Assembly (NCBI RefSeq): GCF_964204865.1
Contig: NC_135258.1
Coordinates: 10,283,001-10,347,000, forward strand
Length of the DNA stretch: 64,000 bases
Direction of reading: 5' to 3'
Source: Styela clava
Taxonomy: Eukaryota > Chordata > Ascidiacea > Stolidobranchia > Styelidae
Part shown: positions 1 through 10,801 of the stretch, in pieces
Position numbering within the stretch: position 1 is the first letter of the stretch
Layout: each line of letters begins with the position of its first letter
Position numbers and translations under genes: made by a program
Notes under the pieces: model-generated
Told to the model about the DNA's origin: nothing
Seen by the model: the letters and a program-made list of their open reading frames with translations, nothing else
Database searches by the model: none

Positions 1-33
1 TCCGCGACACCAAAAGTTTGAGAACCCCTGGCT
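1..33. mobile_element. Right terminus of a hAT-like element cut by the window edge
   Basis: The first bases end in a sequence whose reverse complement begins CAGGGGTTCTCAAACTTTT. This is the terminal inverted repeat style shared by the other hAT-like elements in this window. Only one end is present, so neither the target-site duplication nor the class can be tested. Confidence 0.45.
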
Positions 34-1239
34 TAGATAACTATTCGAGAACGAAGTAAATCTGTGGAGAACTTTTATAAGATATATACTGCTACCTTTC
101 GATATCAGTGGCTTCTTGTACCTTGGCTCGCCCGGAGTAAAAGGCGTCGTATTAAAAAAAGCCCCCTTCCCCTCTCCATTTCGGGCTAGCTATACGTTCT
201 TGATCAGAGGTGCGATGGCAATCGTGTTCCTCACGCTGATCACTGTTCTCGCACTCATATTTAGGTTATGTCATGTTCTTCATACGAAACACCTTTCTTT
301 AGGAAATCAAATTCGTGTATAATAGTGACAAATGCAACATGAACTCGGCAGTTGGCACATTGTGTCACGTAACGCTGGCCTATTAAGGCATCCTCCACCA
401 TGTCAAGTTCAGGCGACTGCAACAAATACATGGAAAACTATTCCCATACACGACATGAACGTCCCCCCTCCCCGCGCTAAATAAGAAACCTCTATTTTAG
501 TGGTTCCCAATTGGGGGCCCTCGGTCACCTGAGGGGGCCACCAAGCAGTTGGAGGGGGGCCACAATGCTAGACACAAAACTAATTTTACTTTACAAGAAA
601 ACTTACCATTCTTCCTAGTTTATTGCTTGATAAGGTAATTACCTCTGGAATGATACACATGGGGCCATGAAAGAAGGTTGGGAACCACTGTCCTATTATA
701 TCTTGGTAAAAACTATATAAATTAGCGTCCATCTCTCCCATAAATATCAATTACAGAAGTTTATAACAAGTGCCTTCAGTAAAAGGTGTCATCATAAAAC
801 TGCCAGCTATGGAAACTCTTTTACATGGTAATTTGCACCATACATAACGTAGTACATCTAATCATGCTATGTCAAATAAACATAGGTCTTCTCGTTTTCA
901 GCTGTGTATTGATTTAAAGAGTAAATTTCCCAACCAGATACTTGAGTCACTGTGGCACCAATAGGTTCTCGTACTTATCCTCATCGGCCACAATGATGGC
1001 AATAATGAAGCAAAGAATTCCAAACAATGAAAGTTTATGATCTGTTGTACAACGCTTATGCAAGAGTAAAATATATGTCTAAGACACTGCACATAATAAC
1101 AGGCTTGCAACATAAGCATCAGCAACAACAACAAAGCAATATGACCCGTGACAGCGATATGCCATTATGCATATGATCATTCATGAAAAAAAGAAGTTAA
1201 ACAAAATCTTCATTCTTGTTTATTAACAGTACAAAATCT
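34..1239. other. Intergenic stretch with one small inverted-repeat element
   Basis: No convincing coding exon is seen. Open frames here are short and lack family resemblance or splice context. The only structured item is the short inverted-repeat element at about 499-690. The last part (1201-1239) carries a near-perfect direct repeat, listed separately, at the 3' end of MUTYH. Confidence 0.6.
499..690. mobile_element. Short hAT-like MITE
   Basis: The ends are inverted repeats: AGTGGTTCCCAA on the left and TTGGGAACCACT on the right. About 190 bp lie between them, including G-rich tracts just inside the left end. The flanks (TCTATTTT and TCCTATTA) are only loosely similar as an 8-bp target duplication. 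The family is therefore inferred from the TIR, which matches the common hAT terminus CAGTGGTTCYCAA. Confidence 0.6.
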
Positions 1240-1252
1240 TCATTCTTGTTTA
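1201..1252. repeat. Direct duplication of 22 bp at the MUTYH stop codon
   Basis: The 22-bp unit beginning ACAAAATCTTCATTCTTG is present at 1201-1222 and again at 1231-1252, separated by 8 bp. The second copy contains the minus-strand MUTYH stop codon (1240-1242). The duplication therefore spans the end of the coding sequence and start of the 3' UTR. It looks like a local replication or repair duplication. Confidence 0.8.
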
Positions 1253-4200
1253 ATAGTAACATCTTTCTCTGTTTTAATATTGCGCAATTTGGGTTTGAAA
1301 AAAGAATCCAATTTCACTTGATTTTTGTTGTTCTTCTTTGCAATCGCAGGCTTCTGACATTTTTTGCTATTGTTCGGTTCACAAATTTTGAGAATTTTAT
1401 GCATAGCAGAGGACATAGCACAACTTGCCAAATCAAATTTTAAAACCCATTTCCAATTCTCCGCGACTTGCTTTGAAATGTCTGAGTGAGTCTTGTTCTC
1501 ATCTGGAGATACAATAATATGTTCCACAATATACCTCAGATGTATATGTGAAAATACATGCGTTAGTTCACCAACATGTGATCTAGACTTGATCACAAGT
1601 CCTGACAAATATTTTTCTAACATACCATCTGTGTTTTCAGATATATAATTTATTGTGTGTTTTGTTGGGTGTGTCCCTTTCTCAGAAAAGTGTTTCTTGA
1701 AACTTTTATGTGCTACTTGTTCAGCATTTAAAGTTAGGGTAGGGAATTCCCACAGTTTGGCTAAAAGTCCAGTGTCCGGCCTTTGAGTAACCAACATTTT
1801 GGATTCATTATCAACATGTTTTAATTCAACCACGCTTAATAAGGCAATGTCTTGTCTTGGCGGCTTTTTATCTGCTTTTCTAGGGTAATTCATGACCCCA
1901 AGCGCTGGAAGCCATGGCTTATCAACTGGAAATTTTAAAAAAGATATCGTACAAGATTCTATATCCTCAACATTTTTACTTTTCAACTCTTCAATCTCAA
2001 CTTTTACTCGTTTTGGTGTTTTTGAGTTGTCACCATCTGCTGATGCTTTCCTTTTGTTTTTGTTGTTGTTTTTACCTAACAGTAAGTTTGATACAGAAAT
2101 TGTATTTGTTTTCTTATAATTTTCAACTTCCTTATAACCTTTACAAACACTTCGTAGAGGACATCGCGAGCATACAGGATTTTTTGGCATGCAGACCAAA
2201 GCTCCCAATTCCATCATTGCCTGTCAAATTAATAAATGAAATTTCGCATGTGGCATGTAGTTATGTAAAAAAACAGTTGGATACAATTTCTGATTGAGCT
2301 GACAGAATAAGGATGACAGATGAAAAACTTCTACAGAAAATAAAGACATTTCTCACCATTTCCAGAGAGGGCGAAGAGCCAAGTCAGAATAAAAGTTTTA
2401 TTAATTTTTCTTTTCAAATTTATAGCAAGTGGAAATTTAATGAACATGATTCAAAGTTCTGTAGGATACAACCTACGGGTAAATGCTTGATTAAAATATA
2501 TTGGGCATTTGGATTTAAATTTTTGCAATAGCAAAATATAAGTCTATAAACAAAAAAAGTGCAGATAAAATGAGCAAGTTTATTGACTGGAGAAGTTTCA
2601 ATAATATAATGTTAACTAAAAGAGCAATTTTTGATAGAGATCCACTGGTCCTATGATTGGTCAGTCATATCATATTATTTATATTTAATAAAATACCCAT
2701 ATTACATCTACCTGGTTAAAATCTCCAGGCTGATCAGATGGAATGCTTTTGTCGACTTGATCCCATAAATGATCAGTAACATTTTTTGAAGACACATCAC
2801 CTCCAATAGTAAGAAGACGACTTATAACACGAATCACATTTCCATCCAGAACTCCAACTGATTCGTTGAAAGCTATTGAAGCGATTGCAGCAGCTGTATA
2901 TCTGGTGTATTTTGATGAAAATATTTTTTTTATATTATTTTAAGTAGTTTTTACATTTAACTCCTAACAAGATTCTAGACAGTAGACATGCAGACGCGGA
3001 TACCTTAGGAACTTCAATTTTAGGAAGGATCAGAACCAATTTGGCATTGCTTAAATAATTATTACAACCTGGATAAGGTGTTCCTTAAACACACACACAA
3101 TTGTGATACAACCATTCCCCTTTTTAGGATCAATATCACCAACAAGAAATATGCAGTATCATAACAGGAGTGCGCAAAAACATTACTCATTATCATTGGT
3201 CTAGGTCAGGGGTTCGACAACTTTCAAGAGTCCAGTGCGACCCCAGGTCAATATATATATTTTTCATGAATCTTTAGAGCTTTTTTCACTGGACTTTTGA
3301 TGCTTACGGCCCTGTTTTACAGTAAGCCATGGTACAAACTGCTAAATTTAACATGGTTTGTCAAATCTTAGATGATATGTACATCCATCCTCTATCATAC
3401 CTCAGTGACCCGACCGACCCCATGACCTGTTTGCGACCCTACCTACTCATCACTCCGACCCAATTTGGGGTCGAGACCCCTGGTCTAGGTTCTTGTTTTA
3501 CCTCAAAGTTAAGTAGAAAATGACTATTTTGGGGTACAAATACATTTAAAAAAAATTGAACAGTCTTTCGTCCTTTTCAGTTATTAGACATGTTTTCAAA
3601 AATGATATGAAAAACATCTATTCGATTCAAATTGAGTTAGAATTGAATTAGCACACTGTCAGTGCAAATATGAACATTCGTGTTTCCAAACAAATATCCC
3701 AACAATTTATGTTTATCGATTGAAAAGCACTCATTCATGAACCAGTTTGTTTACTCACCTACCAACTCCTGGAATAAGCTTCATCAAATTAGTCGCGTTC
3801 TCAGGTATTTGTCCATTTAAATCTTTTACAACTTTACAGGCTCCTTCATGCAATCTCCTTGCTCTTGAATAATAACCCAGGCCAGCCCACACTTGATTTA
3901 CTTCCTCCATATTTGCTTTGGCCAAATCGTGAACAGTCGGCCATTTTAACATCCACCTTTCAATACAAAAAACAAACTTTGTGTTATGTGTGGAAACAAA
4001 GGATTTGTGTGAACTTGCAGTACATGTTCATTAAAAATTTAATCCAATGGGCCAGTAAGTCCTATTTTGAAATTATCATTCACCCCACCTATGCATGAAA
4101 AGCCTGTTTCCATTTGTTGTTTAATTTTAAGGTATCATACTATCATCAGCTACTGCACTGTTTGAATGGTCTATAATTGGCCAATATATATATTACAATA

Positions 4201-4715
4201 AGAATGAATAATATCACACAAAAACACAGTGAAATTTCCTCTCCAGTTAGGACATCCCGTATTAGTACATACATCATTTAATATCTACATTATAACAAAT
4301 GGAATTCATGACTACCATCTATTCTACCCCAATTGGAATTGAAACTGACTTTACAAGAGTGAAGTATGTACTCATAAAAATCTGATTTAGTTTAAATGTT
4401 TCGAAGATTTCTTTATAGTCTGACATACTGTTGCATTCATTAAGTTGATTTTTTGGCTTTATTTAGAAAGCGATTCTCTCAAATTGCAATCTAAGTTGCT
4501 CACTTCTTATAGTAATCAATCACTGTGGTCACTCTGGTTTGTTGGAGCATGATCTCAGAAACCCAAACAGCATAAGCATGTTGTTGTTTATTATCAGTCA
4601 ATGCTGCTCTTCTCCAGGGCAGGTCGCGTTTGTTTTGTCTATACCAATCCAAAAGCTCATTTTGTATCAATGAAATATTTTCTTCATCAAATGTGTGAGG
4701 ATTATTGCTTTTCAT
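1240..4715 (-). CDS. MUTYH: Adenine DNA glycosylase (MutY homologue), four exons
   Basis: This enzyme removes adenine mispaired with 8-oxoguanine, starting base-excision repair in nucleus and/or mitochondria. Exons on the minus strand are 4715-4504, 3956-3759, 2901-2712 and 2220-1240. All junctions are GT-AG and the phases join exactly into 526 residues. Visible signatures, in order, are the N-terminal EIMLQQTRV segment, [13 protein letters not shown], the helix-hairpin-helix LIPGVGR, catalytic Asp in GVLDGNV, the iron-sulfur motif C-x6-C-x2-C-x5-C (CMPKNPVC...) in exon 4, and a NUDIX-like C-terminal domain with [14 protein letters not shown]. Near the C-terminus, [10 protein letters not shown] fits a PCNA-interacting box, as in vertebrate MUTYH (family knowledge). 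The ATG at 4715 is the first plausible start; an upstream targeting exon cannot be excluded. The direct repeat at 1201-1252 covers the stop. Confidence 0.95.
3207..3482. mobile_element. 276-bp hAT-like MITE in MUTYH intron 2
   Basis: The ends are CAGGGGTTCGACAAC and its imperfect complement GGGGTCGAGACCCCTG. They are flanked by a perfect 8-bp target-site duplication, GTCTAGGT, at 3199-3206 and 3483-3490. An 8-bp duplication with CAGGGGT termini is typical of hAT transposons. There is no transposase frame inside, so it is non-autonomous. Its right half closely resembles the right part of the element at 59138-59892. Confidence 0.88.
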
Positions 4716-5715
4716 ATTACCGGTACTAACTAATGTAGACTTGAAAGATTACATAATTCAATTAATAAAGTGCAGCGATTTTCGTTTACAGTCATCACAG
4801 ATAGTACTGAATGTATAATCAAAATATCTTCATGCTTGTACAGCGCCTTGCTCTGAGCAGACGGCATATATATAGGTGGTTGCATGTACAAAACCTTGCT
4901 CGAGTGAAAGGCATGGATAAGCGTCATATAAATCATAAAATACTATGTCAAATGAAGTTAATGAGAAGATTTCAAAACACTTTTACGCAGGCGTTGCATA
5001 TAAGGAAAAAATAGTTGACAAAGTAGCAGCTAAACAGTTATTATTTACTAGTATTGTTTAAATAAAAATGCAAAAAAAATGTTTCGGGTTGAAGTCCCTA
5101 AACTCAAAGTTACCAAGCCACAGCTAATGAAAGGCTCAAGTCAAGTCAATTACTGAGCTGAGTCTTGTCTGCGGTAATTTAATACGAGTCCAAGTCACTT
5201 TATCCGGATACCCAGAGACACAACACAACAAGTTTTTGATAAATGGTGAATAGAGTCAAAATTGACTCTAGTCTCTAACATTCCCAAAACTGCAAAGAAA
5301 TAAGATGAGGAATTATTATCATTTATTACATAATATGAACACCTTTATCAATAAACAATAAAATATATGACGGTCAACGAGGATTAATATTGAGAAAATT
5401 TTAACAATTCAATTGCATGAGAATACAAATGCAGTGATAATAAAGATTATATGCATAATTTTACAGTGAGTTAAACATAATTATGTGGTCACGACAGTGT
5501 TGATAGAAGCACACATACATGCAATAATGTACCAGTAAAAAATTGGGTACCGTACATGGATTGCACAATAAAAAATAATCAGAAGAATGATATTGAATTT
5601 AACAATAATATAAAATCCAATAATAGATAAATTGAAAAAATAGACTTGGCTGTGAGCAGTTTTTAAAAGTAATTTCTTGAGTTGCCTCGAACCAAGCTAC
5701 TGGTACTTAGTATAA
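4716..5715. other. Spacer between MUTYH 5' end and sulfotransferase 3' end
   Basis: This is about 1 kb of AT-rich sequence with no supported exon. It must include the MUTYH promoter/5' UTR and the sulfotransferase 3' UTR, since both genes run on the minus strand. AATAAA-like motifs on the minus strand occur around 5340-5360 and 5560-5580. No other structure was recognised. Confidence 0.5.
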
Positions 5716-6654
5716 TTAAATTACATACTGAAACTCAATATCAACATCTTTCATAGCAATTTTAAGATGATCATCCATTATTTCAGATTGGGAAACAGTG
5801 AAATGATTCTTCCAATCACCAACATCGCCTTTACGATAAAACATTTTTTCTTCACCTTCATTAGATTTCCTCATATAGGTGATTGAACAGCGTTTAACGA
5901 TTTCAGCAATTTCTGTTTCATTTCTTTCAACTTCTAAAAAATCACAGATTGACTTGACAACAACATGGAAATCCTTTTTCATGTCTTCATATGAGAGGAA
6001 TTTCACACAATTTTCATTCTTGTGTTTCAGCCAACTTTTGATATGATAGGGGTACCATTCACCTTCAGGAACATGCGTCCACATTTCCCCATTTATCAAC
6101 TGTTTGTAGAATTTATCGAAATTGTCTGTTCGAAGATGAGCAAGCTCCGGAGGTGATGGATATGACGACTTGAAATGAAAATATGATGTTACCATATCTT
6201 TTGGGTTTCGATATAAATAAATGACTCTTGCATCATTTTTGACAATTTTCTCGAAATTAACCAACTCTTCCGGTAAGTGGGTGGTAAATATACGAGGACG
6301 AGTAAAGTGATCCATGACTTCAAACTTGGCTTTTGGCCCATGATCTAAATAAATGGGTTTAGAAAGAAATCCTCCACTCTTTGGACTAAGAAAATTCAAC
6401 CAATTCGAATCTCTGATAAAATAAATCTGCTTTATAACTTCATACATCCAGTGTGTTCCACATTTAGGATAAGTCACAATAAAGACATCACCTTTACGTG
6501 GTTCCCAATTTCTGTATGCATATTTTGCTGCATCCATAGAAAAAGCCGCAATTCCACGAATATTCTTCCATGTTTGTGGTTTGAGTTTCCAATTATTCAT
6601 AAACTGATTGACTTCATCAATTTTTGTTTTGATATCATCAGGAAAGGAATCCAT
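5716..6654 (-). CDS. Cytosolic sulfotransferase (SULT family), intronless
   Basis: The enzyme transfers the sulfonyl group from PAPS to hydroxyl or amine groups of small molecules in the cytosol. The 312-residue frame is complete in one exon (family members are usually about 285-310 residues). The PAPS 5'-phosphosulfate loop is visible as TYPKCGTHWMYEVI near residues 60-73. The catalytic-His region TTHLPEEL follows, then YRNPKDMVTSYFHF (3'-phosphate binding Arg/Ser). Near the C-terminus lies the signature RKGDVGDWKNHFT. The Cys in PKCGTHW replaces the common Ser and is tolerated in the family. Vertebrate SULT genes have several introns, so a single exon suggests an old retrocopy or lineage-specific intron loss. 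Substrate and subfamily cannot be assigned. Confidence 0.93.
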   Translation of the reverse strand: MDSFPDDIKTKIDEVNQFMNNWKLKPQTWKNIRGIAAFSMDAAKYAYRNWEPRKGDVFIVTYPKCGTHWMYEVIKQIYFIRDSNWLNFLSPKSGGFLSKPIYLDHGPKAKFEVMDHFTRPRIFTTHLPEELVNFEKIVKNDARVIYLYRNPKDMVTSYFHFKSSYPSPPELAHLRTDNFDKFYKQLINGEMWTHVPEGEWYPYHIKSWLKHKNENCVKFLSYEDMKKDFHVVVKSICDFLEVERNETEIAEIVKRCSITYMRKSNEGEEKMFYRKGDVGDWKNHFTVSQSEIMDDHLKIAMKDVDIEFQYVI

Positions 6655-6865
6655 CCTGAAGATTTATCATGACACAGGACTGGACGCCAAAAAAGTTTTT
6701 GTGATATATTATTATTACTGTATTATATTACTACAATAAATCAAATTCCCACTGCAGAATAATTTTAAGTTCTTCTCGTTACTGCGTTATGTAACTGATG
6801 CAATAAAATGTTGTATAAATGTGAAAAACAGAAAGTTAAACAAAGTTCCCCCAAAAATTGAAATT

Positions 6866-7262
6866 TGAACATGATTGGCCTTGGGGTCTCAAAACCATTT
6901 TGGGTATTGATTGATACTCTCAACCTCTTTTCAATCAAAAAGAAAAAGAAATGGAAAAAAAAAACATGATCAGTATTCTAACAAAATACTTGAATAAAAC
7001 GTAATAATGTATATTTCACAAAATTTGTTAAACTGACCCAAATTCGAACAAGATCCTCCTTTCAAAAAATATATTGGGTATGAATGGATGGTTTCAACGT
7101 CTTCCCAATCAAATAAATTGGAAAAACTCAACCAGTCTTCTAACAAAATACTTTTTTACAATGTAATAATGTGAATTTAACAAAATTCAGAAGAATCATT
7201 AAATTGACCCAAAATTTGAACAAGATGAAAAAACTCAATCAGTTTTCTAGCAAAATACTTTT
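6866..7262. repeat. Diverged tandem repeat, unit about 165 bp, 2.2 copies
   Basis: Blocks beginning near 6893 and 7071 share, in the same order, TTGGGTAT, a CAATCAAA segment, TCTAACAAAATACTT, GTAATAATGT and GACCCAAA followed by GAACAAGAT. A third partial copy starts near 7227 (TTTTCTAGCAAAATACTTTT). Copies differ at many positions, so the duplication is not recent. No coding capacity is seen. Confidence 0.75.
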
Positions 7263-8386
7263 AACTGCAGAATCCTTGTTTTGTCTTACCTGAAAGTAAA
7301 TCGGATAATCATAATTTAAACTAAATTTGGTATTAAATTTAGAAGCTCATACATTTGCCCACTAGCCTACTGTCAGTTGCTATAGAGGCGAGTATCGGGG
7401 GATGAGTCTGTTTATAACTTAGAATGCAATTCTCTCACTAACAACATAATCCTATTGATTCTAGAATTCATGCTGATAAGAAAACAATATTTTTAAGTGA
7501 AGTGAATCAAGCTTGAGAAAATTATGGAAGAGATTTCAGAAATAAAAATTTCAAAAAGGCGAAATCTCGATTGACATCTGTGCTTTCAGATATACATAAA
7601 GCTAAGGGAAATTCCATTCGTATGTAAAAGTAATATTGATATATATATGCCAATTTTCATCACTTCCAGGTGATTTAGCTAATTTGTTGCTGGAAGCAAA
7701 ATTTAATTGACAAGAATTGCAGTCTAAATCCTGATTATGGGATGGTTTGTTCGACATATGCCAGCGGTTTTCATCTTTCTTGCATATCCGTTATAGCCTA
7801 GTCCGTTCTCAATTCTTTATTTCGTTGCACACGTATGGTTTATCACTTCTTTGGTATCTTTCTTCACACAAATGCATCGAGCACACCTCAATTCACAACA
7901 ACTGAATTTGTAATTGCCGGAGATTCCAATAACAATCACATACAGACATCTGGACATAGGCTAGTTAGTGAGATAAAAGAATATTTGGATGAAACAAAGA
8001 AGCATAAAATATATTATGTGTTTTCTTTTTGTGGAATTTTGCTGTTTTCAACTCATATTGTGAGTCCTTGGTGTGTTAATTCACCTTCAAGTTCTTAAGT
8101 CTGTAAGTTGTAGACTAGTTAATTCCAGGGGGTTATATTGAGCAATGACCCTCCGTACGCGTCCTGCTATACGCTATATTATATAAAGGTTTTTTGAATG
8201 AACATAAATGCAATTTAATCTCATGAAATGCAGAACTGCAACGGCGCCATTTCGATAAAGCTGAGAGCGAGGTGATGTCTCGCCGCTTGTCAGATAGTTC
8301 GCCTCTCGGCTGCAAATTTTGCAGGCAAACTCACAACAAAAGCATGTCCAATGATGGGAATGGATGTTTTTCTGACCTTTATTCCC

Positions 8387-8404
8387 AGAGAGAGAGAGAG
8401 AGAG
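8387..8404. repeat. (GA)n microsatellite
   Basis: An uninterrupted AG/GA dinucleotide run of about 18 bp. Confidence 0.9.
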
Positions 8405-9477
8405 ATTCATTATTCTTCAACCAGAAAAGCAAGCATTGCAGCAATAATAAAAATATACAACAACATACGCAGTAGAGGCAGAGAAACTCTTCTTTAGCGG
8501 GTGTTCAATCAAAATACTCCGTTTCCCGGTTTCTGACTTATTCTGTGCAACAATAGACCATACACTTCTACGGTATTTATAATTCAAGAAATCAGCAAAT
8601 TTTTCGATATACATATTTTGTTCGACGCGATAACAAACGTTGTGTACTCCGAATGTTCAGTAATGCAATTATCATTTCAGAATTTTTAGCTTGCTTTACA
8701 GCATTACACGTTAAAACTGTTTAGGTAAATTTTCAGTTCGCCAAATGGTATCCCCTAAAATAGAAAAATGTATTTCCCAGGGAATTTTGCCCCGTTCGGA
8801 AATCTCTAGTCTAATGTATCCGAGCTCACATCTATGATAGCCGTTATCTCCAATGTGCATACCATCGATGGTGTTATATCTACGATATAATACCTCTATC
8901 AGTATTTTAAGTGAGGATTGGGACAACAATCTTTTGGAAGATTGCCATGGGTATTTTAACACCGAAACATGTGAATAATTACACCCTTTTACAGTTTAAT
9001 GACGAAAATGCAAGATGCAAATGTAGCGGGTACATTAGGATAGTTACTGTGTATTTTAATATTTTCACCACGTATTGTTAAGTGCATGTTATTTGCCTGA
9101 AACAAGGTCGTTGCTCTCATTCATTTCCCATATATATGATATATTTTATCTTGCTCAGTGTTGCTTGTCTTTATCGTTTTTTGTTAGTTAGAAATTTGGT
9201 TTCATCACCTATACTTGCTTTAAGGTTTTAAAATGATTTCGTTATTTGGATCAATTCGATAGTGCAACTTTACAATATAAAAACATTTGGCATTCAAGAC
9301 ATTATGTGCTTAATTGACCTCTGAAGGAGTCTAGATTGGAGTTACACTCTGTTAACGTGTGTTCAATAACACGGGAGTGTAGACACGCAGATAGGGCCAT
9401 AGCCCCCTGTACAAGTATCGTATCGCGATGTAACTGATCGAAGTTTTGGAATTTAGATGTCCTTCTCGCGATTCGGT

Positions 9478-9606
9478 TCACAGATGCAAATATACGTGGG
9501 TGCAAATGCACATGGGTGCAAATTTCCGCGGGGTCAATGTAGGCCTATATGCGAATGCTTAAACTTATGGGTGGAAATGTACGGGTGCAAATGTGCTGTC
9601 ACCATA
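9478..9606. repeat. Degenerate short-period repeat related to the 12256 element
   Basis: GGGTGCAAATG-type units recur at irregular spacing (for example 9484, 9500, 9516 and 9585). The block ends in a GTGCTGTCACC segment resembling the GTACGGTCACC end of the element at 12256-12459. It is probably a diverged relative of that element. Its left end and target duplication were not resolved. Confidence 0.45.
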
Positions 9607-9741
9607 TTTTGCACTCGCTTTTCAAATCTTACCTCATTGCTGTAAATAGTGGCTAATGCTAATCAAATATTAACGCGAACAGTCACAGTGTTGTATTTGA
9701 AAGAACAAGGGCATCAAACATTTCTTTGGTATTTTATATTA

Positions 9742-10025
9742 CATATCAATCAAAATGGTTAATCTATATTGTACAATGGCGTTGAAACGTGGCAAGACAA
9801 AAAACAAGGTCACAAACACGGAATATTCGCCTACCGACATTATAAATGGAATCAACGTTGTCGATCATTTCTATTATAAAATCATAACACATGGTATGTA
9901 TCAATCAAAATGCTCAATCCACCTTGTACAATACTGGTGTTGAACAGCAATAAGGCAATGAAACAATGGCAGCGAAAAACCAGGAGATTCGCCTATCGAC
10001 GAAAGTAAAGGAATATTCTGTGCTT
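9742..10025. repeat. Diverged tandem duplication of about 155 bp
   Basis: The segment starting ATCAATCAAAATGGTTAATC at 9746 is echoed from 9900 by ATCAATCAAAATGCTCAATC. Both continue with TTGTACAAT, a GTTGAA segment and, later, ATTCGCCTACCGAC versus ATTCGCCTATCGAC. The two copies lie head to tail. The second copy runs into the candidate coding exon at 9966. Confidence 0.65.
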
Positions 10026-10141
10026 TACTTTCTCGTGTGGGCGAATGTTTCGTCAGCTTTACAAGATGCCAGAAATCCAAAATCAAGGCAAGATGCCATC
10101 GATGCCACGAAGAAAACATTAGCGCTCACACTTGGAACACT
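9966..10141 (+). CDS. Candidate first coding exon, unknown protein
   Basis: An ATG at 9966 opens a 58-codon frame (starting MAAKNQEIRLSTKVKEY) that reaches a good donor, T|GTAAGTG, at 10141/10142. The translation is charged and helix-like, with a short hydrophobic patch (VLYFLVWANVSSAL), and resembles no family I know. It lies upstream of the tetraspan gene on the same strand. However, its phase 2 end does not splice in frame to the candidate acceptor near 11875, so it is probably not part of that gene. It may be an exon of an unrecognised small gene or a chance frame. Confidence 0.25.
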
Positions 10142-10801
10142 GTAAGTGTAGCAGGTAAAATAGATTTAAGCATTTTAGAGGATGCATCTTAATAGCTTGT
10201 TTTAACGCACTGCATATTCCAATATTCTTCAGTTAAAAAAGAACTTGTCCCGTGGACATTTTAGCTATGTATTAGACTCATATGAAGCGTAAATGCCCGC
10301 TTTCTGTAAGAGCCAAACACTTCCAGCAGTGACTTGTTGACGAAACTATAATTGAATCGAGTCGTGGTGCCAAACTTAGTTCTACAGTATGAATACTGCT
10401 ATTAAGCATGATTCGAGTTGAAATAATCAATTTCGTTATAGGATTATATAGAAACTCACCTTTGACGGGTCTGCGTTATTAAGCAAATAGCCAGGTTACT
10501 CATTAACGGAAATGCGTACCTAGTTTGCAGTCATTCTTTTATACAAACATTAGTTTAGGGGGAGACTGTTAGAGATGGTTATGTAATCTCCGTTATGGTG
10601 AGCCAGGCTCGCTGATAAATTGTTTTATTCATTTTAAATATAAATGTTTTAGGGTGTACGAAACCACCAGGCGCTTGGCATCGTTTTTTAAGCTTCGAGA
10701 GCTGATTTTAATTAGAAATTAGTAACCAGCGAGTTTTTTACCATATAAAGATTGGAGGTGTCATTTTGAAATAATTTTTATTCTGTCTACTAGACTTAGA
10801 G
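10142..10801. other. Non-coding stretch without recognised features
   Basis: I see no exon, structural RNA or repeat that I can support in these 660 bases. Confidence 0.5.

Larger units (their letters stand above)
6655..9741. other. Gene-poor stretch
   Basis: No exon with family resemblance is seen. Open frames at 7835-8098 (+) and 8711-8962 (-) lack convincing splice context or similarity and were not called. The stretch holds a diverged tandem repeat (6866-7262), a (GA)n run (8387-8404) and a degenerate short-period repeat (9478-9606). Confidence 0.5.

Noticed and set aside
7835-8098. 87-codon plus-strand open frame
   Set aside because: No family resemblance; no paired splice sites; length is unremarkable for this composition.
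8711-8962. 83-codon minus-strand open frame
   Set aside because: Good composition but no recognisable motif and no neighbouring exons in phase.
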